Assembly (NCBI GenBank): GCA_903934325.1
Contig: CAIZNH010000010.1
Coordinates: 62,001 to 126,000 of the forward strand
Source: an uncultured Alphaproteobacteria bacterium
GTDB taxonomy: Bacteria > Pseudomonadota > Alphaproteobacteria > Sphingomonadales > Sphingomonadaceae
DNA length: 64,000 nt
Direction of reading: 5' to 3'
Below are positions 54,796 to 63,464 of this stretch, piece after piece. Every line of letters begins with the position of its first letter. Position 1 is the first letter of the stretch. The translations under genes were made by a program, and so were the position numbers. The notes beneath the pieces were generated by a model. The model worked only from the letters and a program-made list of their open reading frames with translations. It did not search any database and had not been told where the DNA came from.

Positions 54796-55892
54796 TCATC
54801 GCGGTTGACGGCCCTACGGCATCGGGCAAGGGCACCATTGCCAAGGCTCTGGCCGCGCATTTCGGCCTGCCGCACCTCGACACCGGGCTGCTTTACCGCG
54901 CAGTCGGCCGGCAGGTGCAGTTGAACGGCGGCAACCCCGATAGCCCCGACGATGCTCTGGTCGCCTGCACCTTTGCCGATACTCTGCTGGATGACGAGGT
55001 CCTGCGTTCTGAGGAGGTCGGCGGGTTTGCGAGCCGGGTCTCGGTCCATCCGCCCGTCCGCCGCGCACTCTATGAGCGCCAGCGTGCCTTCGCCCTGCAA
55101 CCCGGCGGCGCGGTGCTCGACGGTCGCGATATCGGCACGGTGATCGCCCCCGAAGCCGAGGTGAAGCTGTTCGTCACCGCCAGCGTTGCCGAACGCGCCC
55201 GCCGCCGCTGGCTGGAGATGACGGGCCGCGGAAGCGATGTTGCTCTTGCAGCGATAGAGGCCGATATCGCCGCCCGTGACGCGCGCGACATGGGCCGCAA
55301 GGACGCGCCCCTGGTCGCCGCCGCCGACGCACTGGTGATCGACACCACCGCTTTCAATCGCGAAGAGGCGATCGGAGCGGCGATCGACGCCGTGCTCACC
55401 TTGCAGGGTCCGTCTTCCGGGCTGCGCATAAGGCCATTCGAGGATAGCCTCGCGGGCGATTTCCACGACATCAATGCGGAGTGGATCGAAGCGATGTTCC
55501 GGCTCGAGGCGACCGACCGCGAGGTGTTAGAACACCCGCAAGAGAAGATCATCACGCCGGGCGGCGAAATTCTCTTCGTCGAGGCGGAGGGTCTTGGCAT
55601 TGTTGGCACCTGCGCCTTGCAGAAGACAGGACCAGGCACTTTTGAGCTGACCAAGATGGGTGTGCGCGAAACCGCGCGCGGCATGAAGGCTGGCGAGTTC
55701 CTGCTAGAGGCAATCATCGCCCGCGCGCAGGCCATGGGCGCGACCAAGCTTTACCTTCTCACCAACCATGCCTGCGAAGCGGCAATCCACCTCTACGAGA
55801 AGCTTGGCTTCGCACATGATGCCGGGATCATGGCCGACTACGGCACGCGCTACGAGCGCTGCGACGTGGCGATGCTGTACGTGGGCCGATAG
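54792..55892 (+). CDS. cmk: Cytidylate kinase fused to a C-terminal GNAT acetyltransferase domain
   Basis: 366 aa from a GTG at 54792 that overlaps the aroA stop. Residues 1-206 are a complete CMP kinase (P-loop GPTASGKGT at 7-15; HLDTGLLYRAVG; VLDGRDIGTVI; ERARRRWLEM). Usual Cmk proteins end near residue 210-230. Here the frame continues without a stop into a second domain at 210-366 with GNAT features (LRIRPFEDSLAGDFHDIN; ELTKMGVRETARGMKAGEFL; LYLLTNHACEAAIHLYEKLG). No ATG near the junction could start the second domain alone (first in-frame Met is in EAMFRLEAT). It looks like a real fusion; acetyl acceptor unknown. Next gene: rpsA. Confidence 0.9.
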   Translation: MIIAVDGPTASGKGTIAKALAAHFGLPHLDTGLLYRAVGRQVQLNGGNPDSPDDALVACTFADTLLDDEVLRSEEVGGFASRVSVHPPVRRALYERQRAFALQPGGAVLDGRDIGTVIAPEAEVKLFVTASVAERARRRWLEMTGRGSDVALAAIEADIAARDARDMGRKDAPLVAAADALVIDTTAFNREEAIGAAIDAVLTLQGPSSGLRIRPFEDSLAGDFHDINAEWIEAMFRLEATDREVLEHPQEKIITPGGEILFVEAEGLGIVGTCALQKTGPGTFELTKMGVRETARGMKAGEFLLEAIIARAQAMGATKLYLLTNHACEAAIHLYEKLGFAHDAGIMADYGTRYERCDVAMLYVGR

Positions 55893-56118
55893 GGCGGCTT
55901 CCCACCCGCCATTTTCCTTGCTTTTCGCCCCGCCCTCGCCTAGGCGCGCGGCCGTTCTCGCAATCTTTATCGGTTGAAGGAACCTTCGCGCCAGCATGGG
56001 GCTGCGCGAGGAAGTCTGCCTCTTGCCCCGCCAGCCCGCGCAATGGTGCACGGGAAGCGGTGAAAGACCCCGGAAAAACCGGTGGCCGGTAGCACAACGA
56101 AACAGGACCTGTTCCACT

Positions 56119-57825
56119 ATGGCAACGCAAATGCCCACCCGCGCCGATTTCGAGGCGCTCCTCAATGAACAGCTCGGCGGCGCCGGCGAAGACGGCTTCG
56201 AAGGCCGCGTCGTCAAGGGCACCGTCACCGCGATCGAAAACGGCTATGCCGTGATCGACGTCGGCCTCAAGAGCGAAGGCCGCATCGCACTCAAGGAATT
56301 CTCGCGTGGCGAGGACGACCACGGCCTGACCGTCGGCGGCGAAGTCGAAGTCTTCGTTGACCGCGTCGAGAACGCCGATGGCGAAGCCATGCTCTCGCGT
56401 GACCGCGCCCGCCGCGAAGCCGCTTGGGACAAGCTGGAAAGCGAATTCGGCGAAGGCAAGCGCGTCGAAGGCCGCATCTTCGGCCGCGTCAAGGGCGGCT
56501 TCACCGTCGACCTCGACGGCGCCGTGGCCTTCCTCCCCGGCTCGCAGGTCGACATCCGCCCGGTGCGCGATGTCACCCCGCTGATGGACGTGCCGCAGCC
56601 CTTCCAGATCCTCAAGATGGACCGTCGTCGCGGCAACATCGTGGTCTCGCGTCGTGCGGTCCTCGAAGAAACCCGCGCCGAACAGCGCAGCGAACTCATC
56701 AATGATCTCGCCGAAGGCCAGATCATCGACGGCGTCGTCAAGAACATCACCGACTACGGTGCGTTCGTGGACCTCGGCGGCATCGACGGCCTGCTGCATG
56801 TCACCGACATGAGCTACAAGCGCGTCAACCACCCGAGCGAAGTGATCGCCATCGGCGACACCGTGACCGTGCAGATCGTGCGCATCAACGCCGAAACCCA
56901 GCGCATCAGCCTGGGCATGAAGCAGCTCGAAAGCGATCCGTGGGATGGCGTTGCTGCCAAGTACCCGGTCGGCATGAAGCTGTCGGGTCACGTCACCAAC
57001 ATCACCGAATACGGCGCCTTCGTGGAGCTGGAAGCCGGGATCGAGGGCCTCGTCCACGTTTCGGAAATGAGCTGGACCAAGAAGAACGTCCACCCGGGCA
57101 AGATCGTTTCGACCTCGCAGGAAGTCGAAGTCATGGTGCTCGAAGTCGACAGCGACAAGCGTCGCATCAGCCTCGGCCTCAAGCAGGCCCAGCGCAATCC
57201 GTGGGACGAGTTCGCCGAGAAGCACCCGGTTGGCTCGGTCGTCGAAGGCGAAGTCAAGAACGCGACCGAATTCGGCCTGTTCGTTGGCCTCGATGGCGAC
57301 GTCGACGGCATGGTGCACATGTCGGACATCGCCTGGGGCATCTCGGGCGAGGACGCGCTGGCGCTTCACCGCAAGGGCGAGATGGTCAAGGCCGTCGTGC
57401 TCGATGTCGATGTCGACAAGGAGCGCATCAGCCTCGGCATGAAGCAGCTCGAAAAGGGCGCACCCTCGGCTGAAGCCGCCACCGGCGGTTCGAGCCTGCG
57501 CAAGAACCAGACCGTCACCGTCACCGTGCTCGAAGTGCGCGACGGCGGCCTGGAAGTGCAGGTTGGCGAAGACGGTGCGACCGGCTTCATCAAGCGTTCG
57601 GACCTCGGCCGTGACCGCGACGAACAGCGCCCCGACCGCTTCCAGGTCGGCAGCAAGGTCGACGCGATGGTGATCGGCTTCGACCGTTCGAAGAAGCCGA
57701 ACTTCTCGATCAAGGCGCGTCAGATCGCCGAAGAGAAGGAAGCCGTTGCGCAGTTCGGTTCGTCGGATTCGGGCGCTTCGCTCGGCGACATCCTCGGCGC
57801 TGCCCTCAAGAAGGGCGCGGAGTAA
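56119..57825 (+). CDS. rpsA: 30S ribosomal protein S1
   Basis: 568 aa from ATG 56119, the standard S1 length. Six S1 RNA-binding repeats are visible, e.g. GTVTAIENGYAVIDVGLKSE, GVVKNITDYGAFVDLGGIDG, GHVTNITEYGAFVELEAGIE and GEVKNATEFGLFVGLDGDVD. S1 brings mRNA to the small subunit and unfolds leaders. Preceded by a 226-bp leader, and followed by a strong terminator. The aroA-cmk-rpsA order is common in alphaproteobacteria. Confidence 0.98.
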   Translation: MATQMPTRADFEALLNEQLGGAGEDGFEGRVVKGTVTAIENGYAVIDVGLKSEGRIALKEFSRGEDDHGLTVGGEVEVFVDRVENADGEAMLSRDRARREAAWDKLESEFGEGKRVEGRIFGRVKGGFTVDLDGAVAFLPGSQVDIRPVRDVTPLMDVPQPFQILKMDRRRGNIVVSRRAVLEETRAEQRSELINDLAEGQIIDGVVKNITDYGAFVDLGGIDGLLHVTDMSYKRVNHPSEVIAIGDTVTVQIVRINAETQRISLGMKQLESDPWDGVAAKYPVGMKLSGHVTNITEYGAFVELEAGIEGLVHVSEMSWTKKNVHPGKIVSTSQEVEVMVLEVDSDKRRISLGLKQAQRNPWDEFAEKHPVGSVVEGEVKNATEFGLFVGLDGDVDGMVHMSDIAWGISGEDALALHRKGEMVKAVVLDVDVDKERISLGMKQLEKGAPSAEAATGGSSLRKNQTVTVTVLEVRDGGLEVQVGEDGATGFIKRSDLGRDRDEQRPDRFQVGSKVDAMVIGFDRSKKPNFSIKARQIAEEKEAVAQFGSSDSGASLGDILGAALKKGAE

Positions 57826-57874
57826 TTGCGGGACGCTCGCCCCTTGCGGGCGGGCGACCTTCTCCGCCAAAACG

Positions 57875-57914
57875 AAAGGCCCGCCCTCCAATATGGAGCG
57901 GCGGGCCTTTTCCT
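57875..57914 (+). terminator. Strong intrinsic terminator after rpsA
   Basis: AAAGGCCCGCC (57875-57885) pairs with GGCGGGCCTTT (57900-57910); an inner CTCCA/TGGAG pair closes the loop. TTTTCCTTT follows on the plus strand. It is 50 bp after the rpsA stop and 30 bp before gloB. Confidence 0.9.
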
Positions 57915-57943
57915 TTAAGGGCAAGCGGCGTAAGGTCGCGGGC

Positions 57944-58699
57944 ATGATCCACGTCCACCAGTTCCCCTGCCTTAGCGACAACTACGGCTATCTCGTCCAC
58001 GACACCGAAAGCCATGAAACCGCGGCGATCGACACCCCCGATGCCACCGCATATCTGCGCGAGGCCGAGCTCAAGGGCTGGCGGATCACCCAGATCTGGA
58101 ACACCCACTGGCATCCCGATCACGCGGGCGGCAACGCCATGATCAAGGAAGCGACCGGCTGCACCATCTCCGGCCCGGCCGAGATCGAGGGCAAGTTCCC
58201 GGTCGACCGGATCATCGCGCATGGCGACACAGTGACGCTCGGCGCGGTACAGGCGCAGGTGATCGACGTCTCGGGCCACACCAATGGCCACATCGCGCTG
58301 CACCTGCCGGAAGCCGGGGTCGCCTTTGTCGGCGATTCGGTGTTCGCGCTGGGCTGCGGGCGGATGTTCGAGGGCGAGCCGAAGCAGTTCTGGGCGAGCC
58401 TGTCGCGCATCAAGGCCCTGCCGCCGCAGACGCTGCTCTATTGCGCGCACGAATATACCGCCTCCAACGCCCGGTTCGCGCTTCATGCCGATCCCGATAA
58501 CGCTGCCCTCGCAGCCTATGCGGACGAAATCGCCGCCAAGCGTGCGCGGGACGAATGGACGGTGCCGACCACCCTCGAGCGCGAGCTTGCCACCAATCCC
58601 TTCCTGCGGGCCGATGATCCCGCGATGATGGCCAAGTGGGGCGGAGCCGCGCCATACGAGACCTTCGCGGCGCTGCGGGCCGCAAAGGACAATTTCTAG
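57944..58699 (+). CDS. gloB: Hydroxyacylglutathione hydrolase (glyoxalase II)
   Basis: 251 aa from ATG 57944; longer frames run back through the rpsA terminator and were rejected. MIHVHQFPCLSDNYGYLVHD, the metal motif IWNTHWHPDHAGGN, VSGHTNGHIALHLP, FVGDSVFALGCGRMFEG and LYCAHEYTASNARF are all glyoxalase II hallmarks. It releases D-lactate and glutathione from S-lactoylglutathione, clearing methylglyoxal. Confidence 0.96.
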   Translation: MIHVHQFPCLSDNYGYLVHDTESHETAAIDTPDATAYLREAELKGWRITQIWNTHWHPDHAGGNAMIKEATGCTISGPAEIEGKFPVDRIIAHGDTVTLGAVQAQVIDVSGHTNGHIALHLPEAGVAFVGDSVFALGCGRMFEGEPKQFWASLSRIKALPPQTLLYCAHEYTASNARFALHADPDNAALAAYADEIAAKRARDEWTVPTTLERELATNPFLRADDPAMMAKWGGAAPYETFAALRAAKDNF

Positions 58700-58703
58700 G
58701 CCC

Positions 58704-59684
58704 ATGCAGGCCCTGAGGGTCGATCGCCTGTCGGACGATCTGTCCGGCGTGGCGCTTGCCGATGTCACCGCACCGGTCCGCGCTCCGGCCGAGGTGCTGG
58801 TTCAGGTGTGCGCCGCGTCGCTCAACTTCCCTGACCTGTTGATGACGCGGGGGGAGTATCAATTCAAACCTGAGGTGCCCTTCACCAGCGGGCTCGAATT
58901 TGCTGGCGAGGTGCTGGAGGCCGATCCGGACAGCGGCTTTGCCCCCGGTGACAGGGTGATGGGCGGCAACAAGACCGGCGCCTTTGCCGCAATCGCCAGC
59001 GTGCCCGCCGCCAAGCTCTCGCCCATGCCGCGCGGGATCGATTTTCCCGCCGCCGCCGCGATGGGGGCCGCTTATTCGACCGCTTACACGGGTCTGGTCG
59101 AGCTTGGCGGTCTCAAGGAAGGGCAATGGGTGCTGGTCCACGGGTCGAGCGGCGGTGTTGGTCTTGCTGCCTGCGACCTTGCCCGCGCGCTGGGCGCCAA
59201 GGTCATCGCCACAACAGGAAGCGCCGACAAGATCGGGCGGATTGCCGCCCTCGCCTCCCCCGATGCCGTGTTGCTCGCAGAGGGCCGTTTCCGCGAGGCT
59301 GTGGCTGATCTCACCGACGGCAGACTGGCCGATATCGTGTTCGATCCCGTGGGCGGCGATGTGTTCGACGAATCGACCCGCTGCGTCGCCTTTGGCGGCA
59401 AGCTGATGGTGGTGGGCTTCACCAGCGGACGGATCGCGGAGATTTCCACCAACATCCCGCTGATCAAGGGCTTCAGCCTCGTCGGCCTGCGCGCCGGAGA
59501 ATATGCCCGCCGCTTCCCCGAACGCGGGCGTCAGATCCAGAGCGCGATCACAGCGCTTGCCGAAGCAGGTCGCATTACTCCCGCAATCGACCGGATCCTG
59601 CCCCTATCCCGCTGGCGCGAAGGCTTCGAGGCAATGGCAAATCGCGAGCTGGTCGGCAAAGTGGTGTTCGTGCCGGGCAGCTAG
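58704..59684 (+). CDS. NADPH:quinone oxidoreductase-family protein (zinc-free MDR)
   Basis: 326 aa. SLNFPDLLMTRGEYQFKPEV, VPFTSGLEFAGEVLEADPDS, AAYSTAYTGLVELGGLKEGQ and WVLVHGSSGGVGLAACDLAR mark the medium-chain dehydrogenase/quinone oxidoreductase family. The zinc-binding cysteines are absent. Substrate unknown. It starts 4 bp after gloB; both may handle reactive carbonyls or quinones. Confidence 0.9.
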   Translation: MQALRVDRLSDDLSGVALADVTAPVRAPAEVLVQVCAASLNFPDLLMTRGEYQFKPEVPFTSGLEFAGEVLEADPDSGFAPGDRVMGGNKTGAFAAIASVPAAKLSPMPRGIDFPAAAAMGAAYSTAYTGLVELGGLKEGQWVLVHGSSGGVGLAACDLARALGAKVIATTGSADKIGRIAALASPDAVLLAEGRFREAVADLTDGRLADIVFDPVGGDVFDESTRCVAFGGKLMVVGFTSGRIAEISTNIPLIKGFSLVGLRAGEYARRFPERGRQIQSAITALAEAGRITPAIDRILPLSRWREGFEAMANRELVGKVVFVPGS

Positions 59685-59693
59685 GCCGGCCGG

Positions 59694-60188
59694 TCAGTAA
59701 AGGTATTTGTCCTCGCGCACCGTGATGATCAGGTTGAACCCGCCATAGGGTGTCCTGATCAGCTTGGTCTTCTTTTCGCCCTCGCGCCACACCAGCATTA
59801 GCCCTTCGGACGTTGTGTCGAGATCGCCGTTCCCCAGGCCGATCATGCTGCCGAAGGACGCGGTAGCCTGTTCCGGCTCGCCCAGTTCTGCCTCGAACTT
59901 CTGGCGCAGCTTGGGGAAACAAGCGGCAGGCGCCTGCGATCCCATGAAGCTGATCGTCACCAGCCCGCCCTTGCCCGAACGATAGCCGAACGGCGCGGGA
60001 CAGCCGGGGATCACCGCCATCTGGCGTTTGGGCAGACTGTTCATGAAGACCTTGGCCTCGGCCTTGGGGGTCGCCGTGGTGAACTGGCCCCACAGCACCA
60101 CAGGAGTGCCCTGCGCAGCCAATACCGGTGCGGCGGCTACGATTGTCGCCAGAAGGGACAGAACGGTAAGGCCTTTGTGCTTTGTCAT
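59694..60188 (-). CDS. Exported protein of unknown function
   Basis: 164 aa from ATG 60188. Signal peptide GLTVLSLLATIVAAAPVLA, cleavage near LAA-QGT. The mature part (VPVVLWGQFTT-like start, then KRQMAVIPGCPAPFGYRSGK and LVTISFMGSQAPAACFPKLR) has two cysteines that could form a disulfide and mostly beta structure. Not recognised. Convergent with the quinone oxidoreductase gene, 9 bp apart. Confidence 0.72.
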   Translation of the reverse strand: MTKHKGLTVLSLLATIVAAAPVLAAQGTPVVLWGQFTTATPKAEAKVFMNSLPKRQMAVIPGCPAPFGYRSGKGGLVTISFMGSQAPAACFPKLRQKFEAELGEPEQATASFGSMIGLGNGDLDTTSEGLMLVWREGEKKTKLIRTPYGGFNLIITVREDKYLY

Positions 60189-60254
60189 GAGGCCAAGGCT
60201 ACCCAAGGGAGCGGTGACGGGTCAAGCGAGCAAGCCTCTGCTCCCCAAAGCAAA

Positions 60255-60278
60255 AGGGCGGCCCCGCAGGACCGCCCT
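60255..60278 (-). terminator. Intrinsic terminator of the F0 ATP synthase operon
   Basis: AGGGCGG (60255-60261) pairs with CCGCCCT (60272-60278) around a 10-base loop; on the minus strand TTTGCTTTG follows. It lies 24 bp past the atpF stop. Confidence 0.75.
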
Positions 60279-60302
60279 CTTGTGTTCGGTAAGCTGTGCC
60301 GC

Positions 60303-60836
60303 TTACAGCGAGGCAATCACCTCGTCGGCGAGCTTCTTGTCAGCCTTGCCGTCATGCGCCTTGGCAATCAGCACCTTCGAAGCCGCAGCCGCAGCCGTCA
60401 CGGCGCGGGCCTTGACGTCGGCAATCGCGGCGCGCTCGGCAGCGGCGATCTTGTCTTCGGCCATACGCTGGCGGCGAGCGACCATGACCTTGCTGTCGGC
60501 CTCGGCCTTGGCAAGGATCGCATCGGCTTCTTCACGAGCACCGGCGAGCATCGCTTCGGCGTCCTTTTCAGCGCCGGCGATCTTGGCGGCATATTCGGCA
60601 CGCAGCGCTTCAGCTTCGGCGCGCAGCGTCTTGGCTTCGTCGAGCGCATCGCGGATGGCCGCGATCTTGCTGTCGAGCCCGCCGGTGATCACACCGGGGA
60701 CCTTCTTCCACACGAAGACAGCCAGCAGCACCAGCATCGACAGCGCGACCCACTGGTAGGAATCGAGCCCCAGCACCGAAGGTTCGGCATGGTGGCCTTC
60801 GGCACCGCTTGCGAGCAGAGCGAGAATATCAGCCAT
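60303..60836 (-). CDS. atpF: ATP synthase F0 subunit b
   Basis: 177 aa from ATG 60836. One N-terminal membrane helix (YQWVALSMLVLLAVFVWKKV), then a long charged coiled coil (LRAEAEALRAEYAAKIAGAE, KDAEAMLAGAREEADAILAK) that forms the peripheral stalk. Its start overlaps the b' gene by 8 bp. The pair b plus b' is the arrangement of alphaproteobacteria, in which a heterodimer replaces the b homodimer. Confidence 0.93.
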   Translation of the reverse strand: MADILALLASGAEGHHAEPSVLGLDSYQWVALSMLVLLAVFVWKKVPGVITGGLDSKIAAIRDALDEAKTLRAEAEALRAEYAAKIAGAEKDAEAMLAGAREEADAILAKAEADSKVMVARRQRMAEDKIAAAERAAIADVKARAVTAAAAASKVLIAKAHDGKADKKLADEVIASL

Positions 60837-61323
60837 GAGCCATAACCTCCTTGACCGCAGCCTCGGCGGCGGCGGGCTTGATCTCGGCGCCGGCGATGCG
60901 GGCGACGATATCGCGCGCGGCATCGGCCGCCACGCTCTCGATCTCGGCCATGGCGCTGGTGCGCGCGGCTTCGATCCCGGCCTCGGCTTCGGCGAGCTGC
61001 TTGTCGAGCTTGGCCTGCGCCTTGGCGAGCTTGGTTTCCGAAGCCTTGGCCGCCTTGGCCTTGGCTTCGGCAATCACGCCCTGGGCCGCCGCGCGGTTTG
61101 CGTTCTCCCGCGCGCGCCAGGCATCTTCCTCGCTGTCAGCAGCATCGCGCGCAGCCTGGGCTGCGGCAAGGTCATCGGCGATCTGCTTGTCGCGCAGATC
61201 GACCGTGCCCATGATCTTGGGCACCATGCCCAGACCAACCACGAAGAAGGTCAGGCCGAAGAACACCAGCAGCCAGAAAACCTGGCTGGTGAGCGTGTCA
61301 GCGATTTGAACGATCTGAGGCAT
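60829..61323 (-). CDS. ATP synthase F0 subunit b' (second stalk subunit)
   Basis: 164 aa: MPQIVQIADTLTSQVFWLLV with an N-terminal helix (FFGLTFFVVGLGMVPKIMG), then a coiled coil rich in Ala/Lys/Glu. It precedes atpF and overlaps it by 8 bp. b' pairs with b in the peripheral stalk. It starts 86 bp after atpE. Confidence 0.92.
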   Translation of the reverse strand: MPQIVQIADTLTSQVFWLLVFFGLTFFVVGLGMVPKIMGTVDLRDKQIADDLAAAQAARDAADSEEDAWRARENANRAAAQGVIAEAKAKAAKASETKLAKAQAKLDKQLAEAEAGIEAARTSAMAEIESVAADAARDIVARIAGAEIKPAAAEAAVKEVMAHG

Positions 61324-61409
61324 TATCGACCTTTATCTGCGCTGCAATTGCACCGAAGCACCGGGGGCACGGGATGTCCCGCGCCGCCCGGATACGTTTC
61401 GGTTCGATC

Positions 61410-61634
61410 TTAGCGGAAGATCAGCAGAACGGCGATGACGAAGGCCAGCAGGCCGAGAAGTTCAGCAGCCGCGAAGCCGATGAACAGACGGCCCTGCTGC
61501 GCGTCGGCAGCACCCGGATTGCGCAGCGCGCCTTCGAGGAACGAGGCGAAGACATTGCCCACGCCGAGAGCGGCGAGGCCGGCACCGATCGCCGCGAGGC
61601 CGGCACCCAGGAGAGCTGCAGCAGTTGCGTCCAT
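61410..61634 (-). CDS. atpE: ATP synthase F0 subunit c
   Basis: 74 aa, two membrane helices joined by the polar loop ALRNPGAADAQQG. Helix 1 is Gly/Ala-rich (LGAGLAAIGAGLAALGVG); helix 2 carries the proton-binding carboxylate in GFAAAELLGLLAFV. It forms the rotor ring. AAGGAG precedes the ATG. Confidence 0.97.
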   Translation of the reverse strand: MDATAAALLGAGLAAIGAGLAALGVGNVFASFLEGALRNPGAADAQQGRLFIGFAAAELLGLLAFVIAVLLIFR

Positions 61635-61701
61635 GGTAGTAACTCCTTGAGAAAAATTCGTTGGTTGTTGAAGGTTTCGAAGACCGGCCCTGTAGGCGCG
61701 A

Positions 61702-62493
61702 TCAGTGAAGGTTTTCCGCGTCGTTGATATAGAGCGAGGTCAGCAGTGCGAACACATAGGCCTGAATGCCCGCAACGAGGATTTCGAGCGCGCTGATGGC
61801 GATCATCAGCACGAAGCTGGGAATGCCCACCGCAGCGCCCAGCGCCGGACCGGCACCGCCGCCGGCGATGACGAAGCTCGCCAGCACCTTCAGGAGCACG
61901 TGGCCGGCCATCATCGCGACGAACAGACGCAGCGCGAGGCTGAAGGGGCGCACCATGAAGGAGACGAATTCAATCGGGGCGATGAAAATCGCCATGATGA
62001 AAGGCGTGTCCTTGGGAACGAACAGCGAGAAGAAGTGAAGCCCGTGCTTCCAGAAACCGACCACGAGCACGATCGAGAAACTCAGGATCGCGAGCACGCC
62101 GGTAACGGTGAAGTGGCTGGTGAAGGTGAAGGCATGCACCCCGGGGATCACGCCGACCGGCACGAGGCCGAGGAGGTTCCCGAACAGGATGAACATGAAC
62201 AGCGTGAAGATATAGGGGACGTACTTGCGCCCGGCCTTGCCGATATTGGCTTCGAGCATGTCGTCAATGAAGCCGGTCATGGTCTCGACCGCCATCTGCC
62301 AGCGGCCCGGCACCAGCTGGCGCTTCAGCCCGCCCGCGACGAACACCCATACAAACACGGCCGTCAGCGCCATCCACAGCGCGGAATTGGTGAATGCGAT
62401 GTTGAACCCGTCCGCAAGTTGCCAATCCGAGCCCAGCACGGGCTCGATGGTGAACTGCTTCATCGGATCGACCTTGCCTTCTTCGGCTGCCAC
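61702..62493 (-). CDS. atpB: ATP synthase F0 subunit a
   Basis: 263 aa from a GTG at 62493; ATG 62463 is an alternative start. Helices include FIFTLFMFILFGNLLGLVPV-type sequence and the essential arginine in RPFSLALRLFVAMMAGHVLL. Forms the half-channels that pass protons to the c-ring. A parS site ends 17 bp upstream of the GTG start. Confidence 0.96.
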   Translation of the reverse strand: MAAEEGKVDPMKQFTIEPVLGSDWQLADGFNIAFTNSALWMALTAVFVWVFVAGGLKRQLVPGRWQMAVETMTGFIDDMLEANIGKAGRKYVPYIFTLFMFILFGNLLGLVPVGVIPGVHAFTFTSHFTVTGVLAILSFSIVLVVGFWKHGLHFFSLFVPKDTPFIMAIFIAPIEFVSFMVRPFSLALRLFVAMMAGHVLLKVLASFVIAGGGAGPALGAAVGIPSFVLMIAISALEILVAGIQAYVFALLTSLYINDAENLH

Positions 62494-62510
62494 GACCTTG
62501 GGTCCTCAAA

Positions 62511-62526
62511 TGTTTCACGTGAAACA
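62511..62526. other. parS: parS centromere site for ParB
   Basis: TGTTTCACGTGAAACA, a perfect 16-bp palindrome identical to the bacterial consensus parS. It lies between the atpI stop and the atpB start, inside the F0 operon. ParB-CTP loads here and spreads over neighbouring DNA to direct chromosome segregation; parS sites usually lie near the replication origin. I found one copy while reading but cannot exclude degenerate ones. Confidence 0.92.
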
Positions 62527-62569
62527 CGCCCCATGAGGGGGTCAAAGGGGAGTCAAACCGGGCCTAGCC

Positions 62570-62911
62570 CTACTTGTCCTCACCATCGGCCTGCCCCTCG
62601 GGACGTGTGTTCGCCGCAAGGATGATGCTTCTGAAGGCCGACGCAGTTCCGAGGAACAGGCCGGTCAACAGACCCCAGGGCGCGATCCCGGCCAGCGAAT
62701 CCACCGCAAAGCCGATAACCATGCCGCCGATGATCCCACCCAGAAGATTGGCCAGAGCGCGGTTGCCGCTGCGGTAATTCGCATCGGTGCCCTGCACTTT
62801 CGGCCGGTTGCGCTGCTCTTCACGCTCGCGTGCGGCCTTGAGCCGCGCTTCGAGCGCGTCGATCCGCGCATCCTCGACAATGGGATCTCGGGCGGGTGTC
62901 TCGTCGCTCAT
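62570..62911 (-). CDS. atpI: AtpZ/AtpI family F0F1 assembly protein
   Basis: 113 aa. A charged N-terminal half (ARIDALEARLKAAREREEQR) precedes two membrane helices (ALANLLGGIIGGMVIGFAVD; GLLTGLFLGTASAFRSII). AtpI/AtpZ proteins assist c-ring assembly or magnesium supply. First gene of the minus-strand F0 operon. Confidence 0.85.
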   Translation of the reverse strand: MSDETPARDPIVEDARIDALEARLKAAREREEQRNRPKVQGTDANYRSGNRALANLLGGIIGGMVIGFAVDSLAGIAPWGLLTGLFLGTASAFRSIILAANTRPEGQADGEDK

Positions 62912-63040
62912 GCCGGTCTCCGTAGACAGAGGAATTCAAGGCACGCGCAACCAGGTGCCCGCCGAGGGCGCCGCCCCCTTAGAAGGGGGGCAGATACGTG
63001 TCAACATCAGGAGCGGGGACTTTTGTGCAAGTGCGAGATA

Positions 63041-63421
63041 TCAAGGACAACGCGGATCCCGGATGGGGGCACCGGCGCCCCGCGTTTGCCAGGTTCCGTC
63101 GGGGGCCTGATACTTCTCGCCGGGCGTCGTGCGGGCAATCGCCTGACACCCGGCGGTCAACGCATAGGCCTCCAGCGTCGCGCTGTTTTCCTTGGCCTTT
63201 TCGGCGTAGACCGCGCGGCGCTTGATATTGATGTCGTCCACCAGTCGCTGGAGCGCAGGGTCCGCGGCACCAACAATGCCGAGATAGCCGTCGGGCTGCT
63301 CGCCGACCTTGCCGGCCTCGCGCGCAGCGGCATAGGCCGGATCGCGCTGGGCCAGCGCCGGAGCCGTCACAAGACCCATCAGCGCCAGAGCCGAGATCAG
63401 CCCAAAGCTTGCATTGCGCAT
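63041..63421 (-). CDS. ydbL: YdbL-like (DUF1318) periplasmic protein
   Basis: 126 aa from ATG 63421; three ATGs stand in a row but the GGAGG is seven bases before this one. Signal peptide ASFGLISALALMGLVTAPALA, then DPAYAAAREAGKVGEQPDGY, LGIVGAADPALQRLVDDINI and KRRAVYAEKAKENSATLEAY, the DUF1318 pattern. In E. coli ydbL follows ydbH and ynbE, and the same order appears here. Confidence 0.9.
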   Translation of the reverse strand: MRNASFGLISALALMGLVTAPALAQRDPAYAAAREAGKVGEQPDGYLGIVGAADPALQRLVDDINIKRRAVYAEKAKENSATLEAYALTAGCQAIARTTPGEKYQAPDGTWQTRGAGAPIRDPRCP

Positions 63422-63464
63422 CATCATTCCTCCTTGTCGCCGCATCATCGAACGGGCTTCCCAC

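Noticed and set aside
55892..55920. Terminator between cmk and rpsA
   Set aside because: Only a 5-bp stem (GGCGG/CCGCC) with a loop of 8; T-rich sequence follows but the stem is too weak to call.
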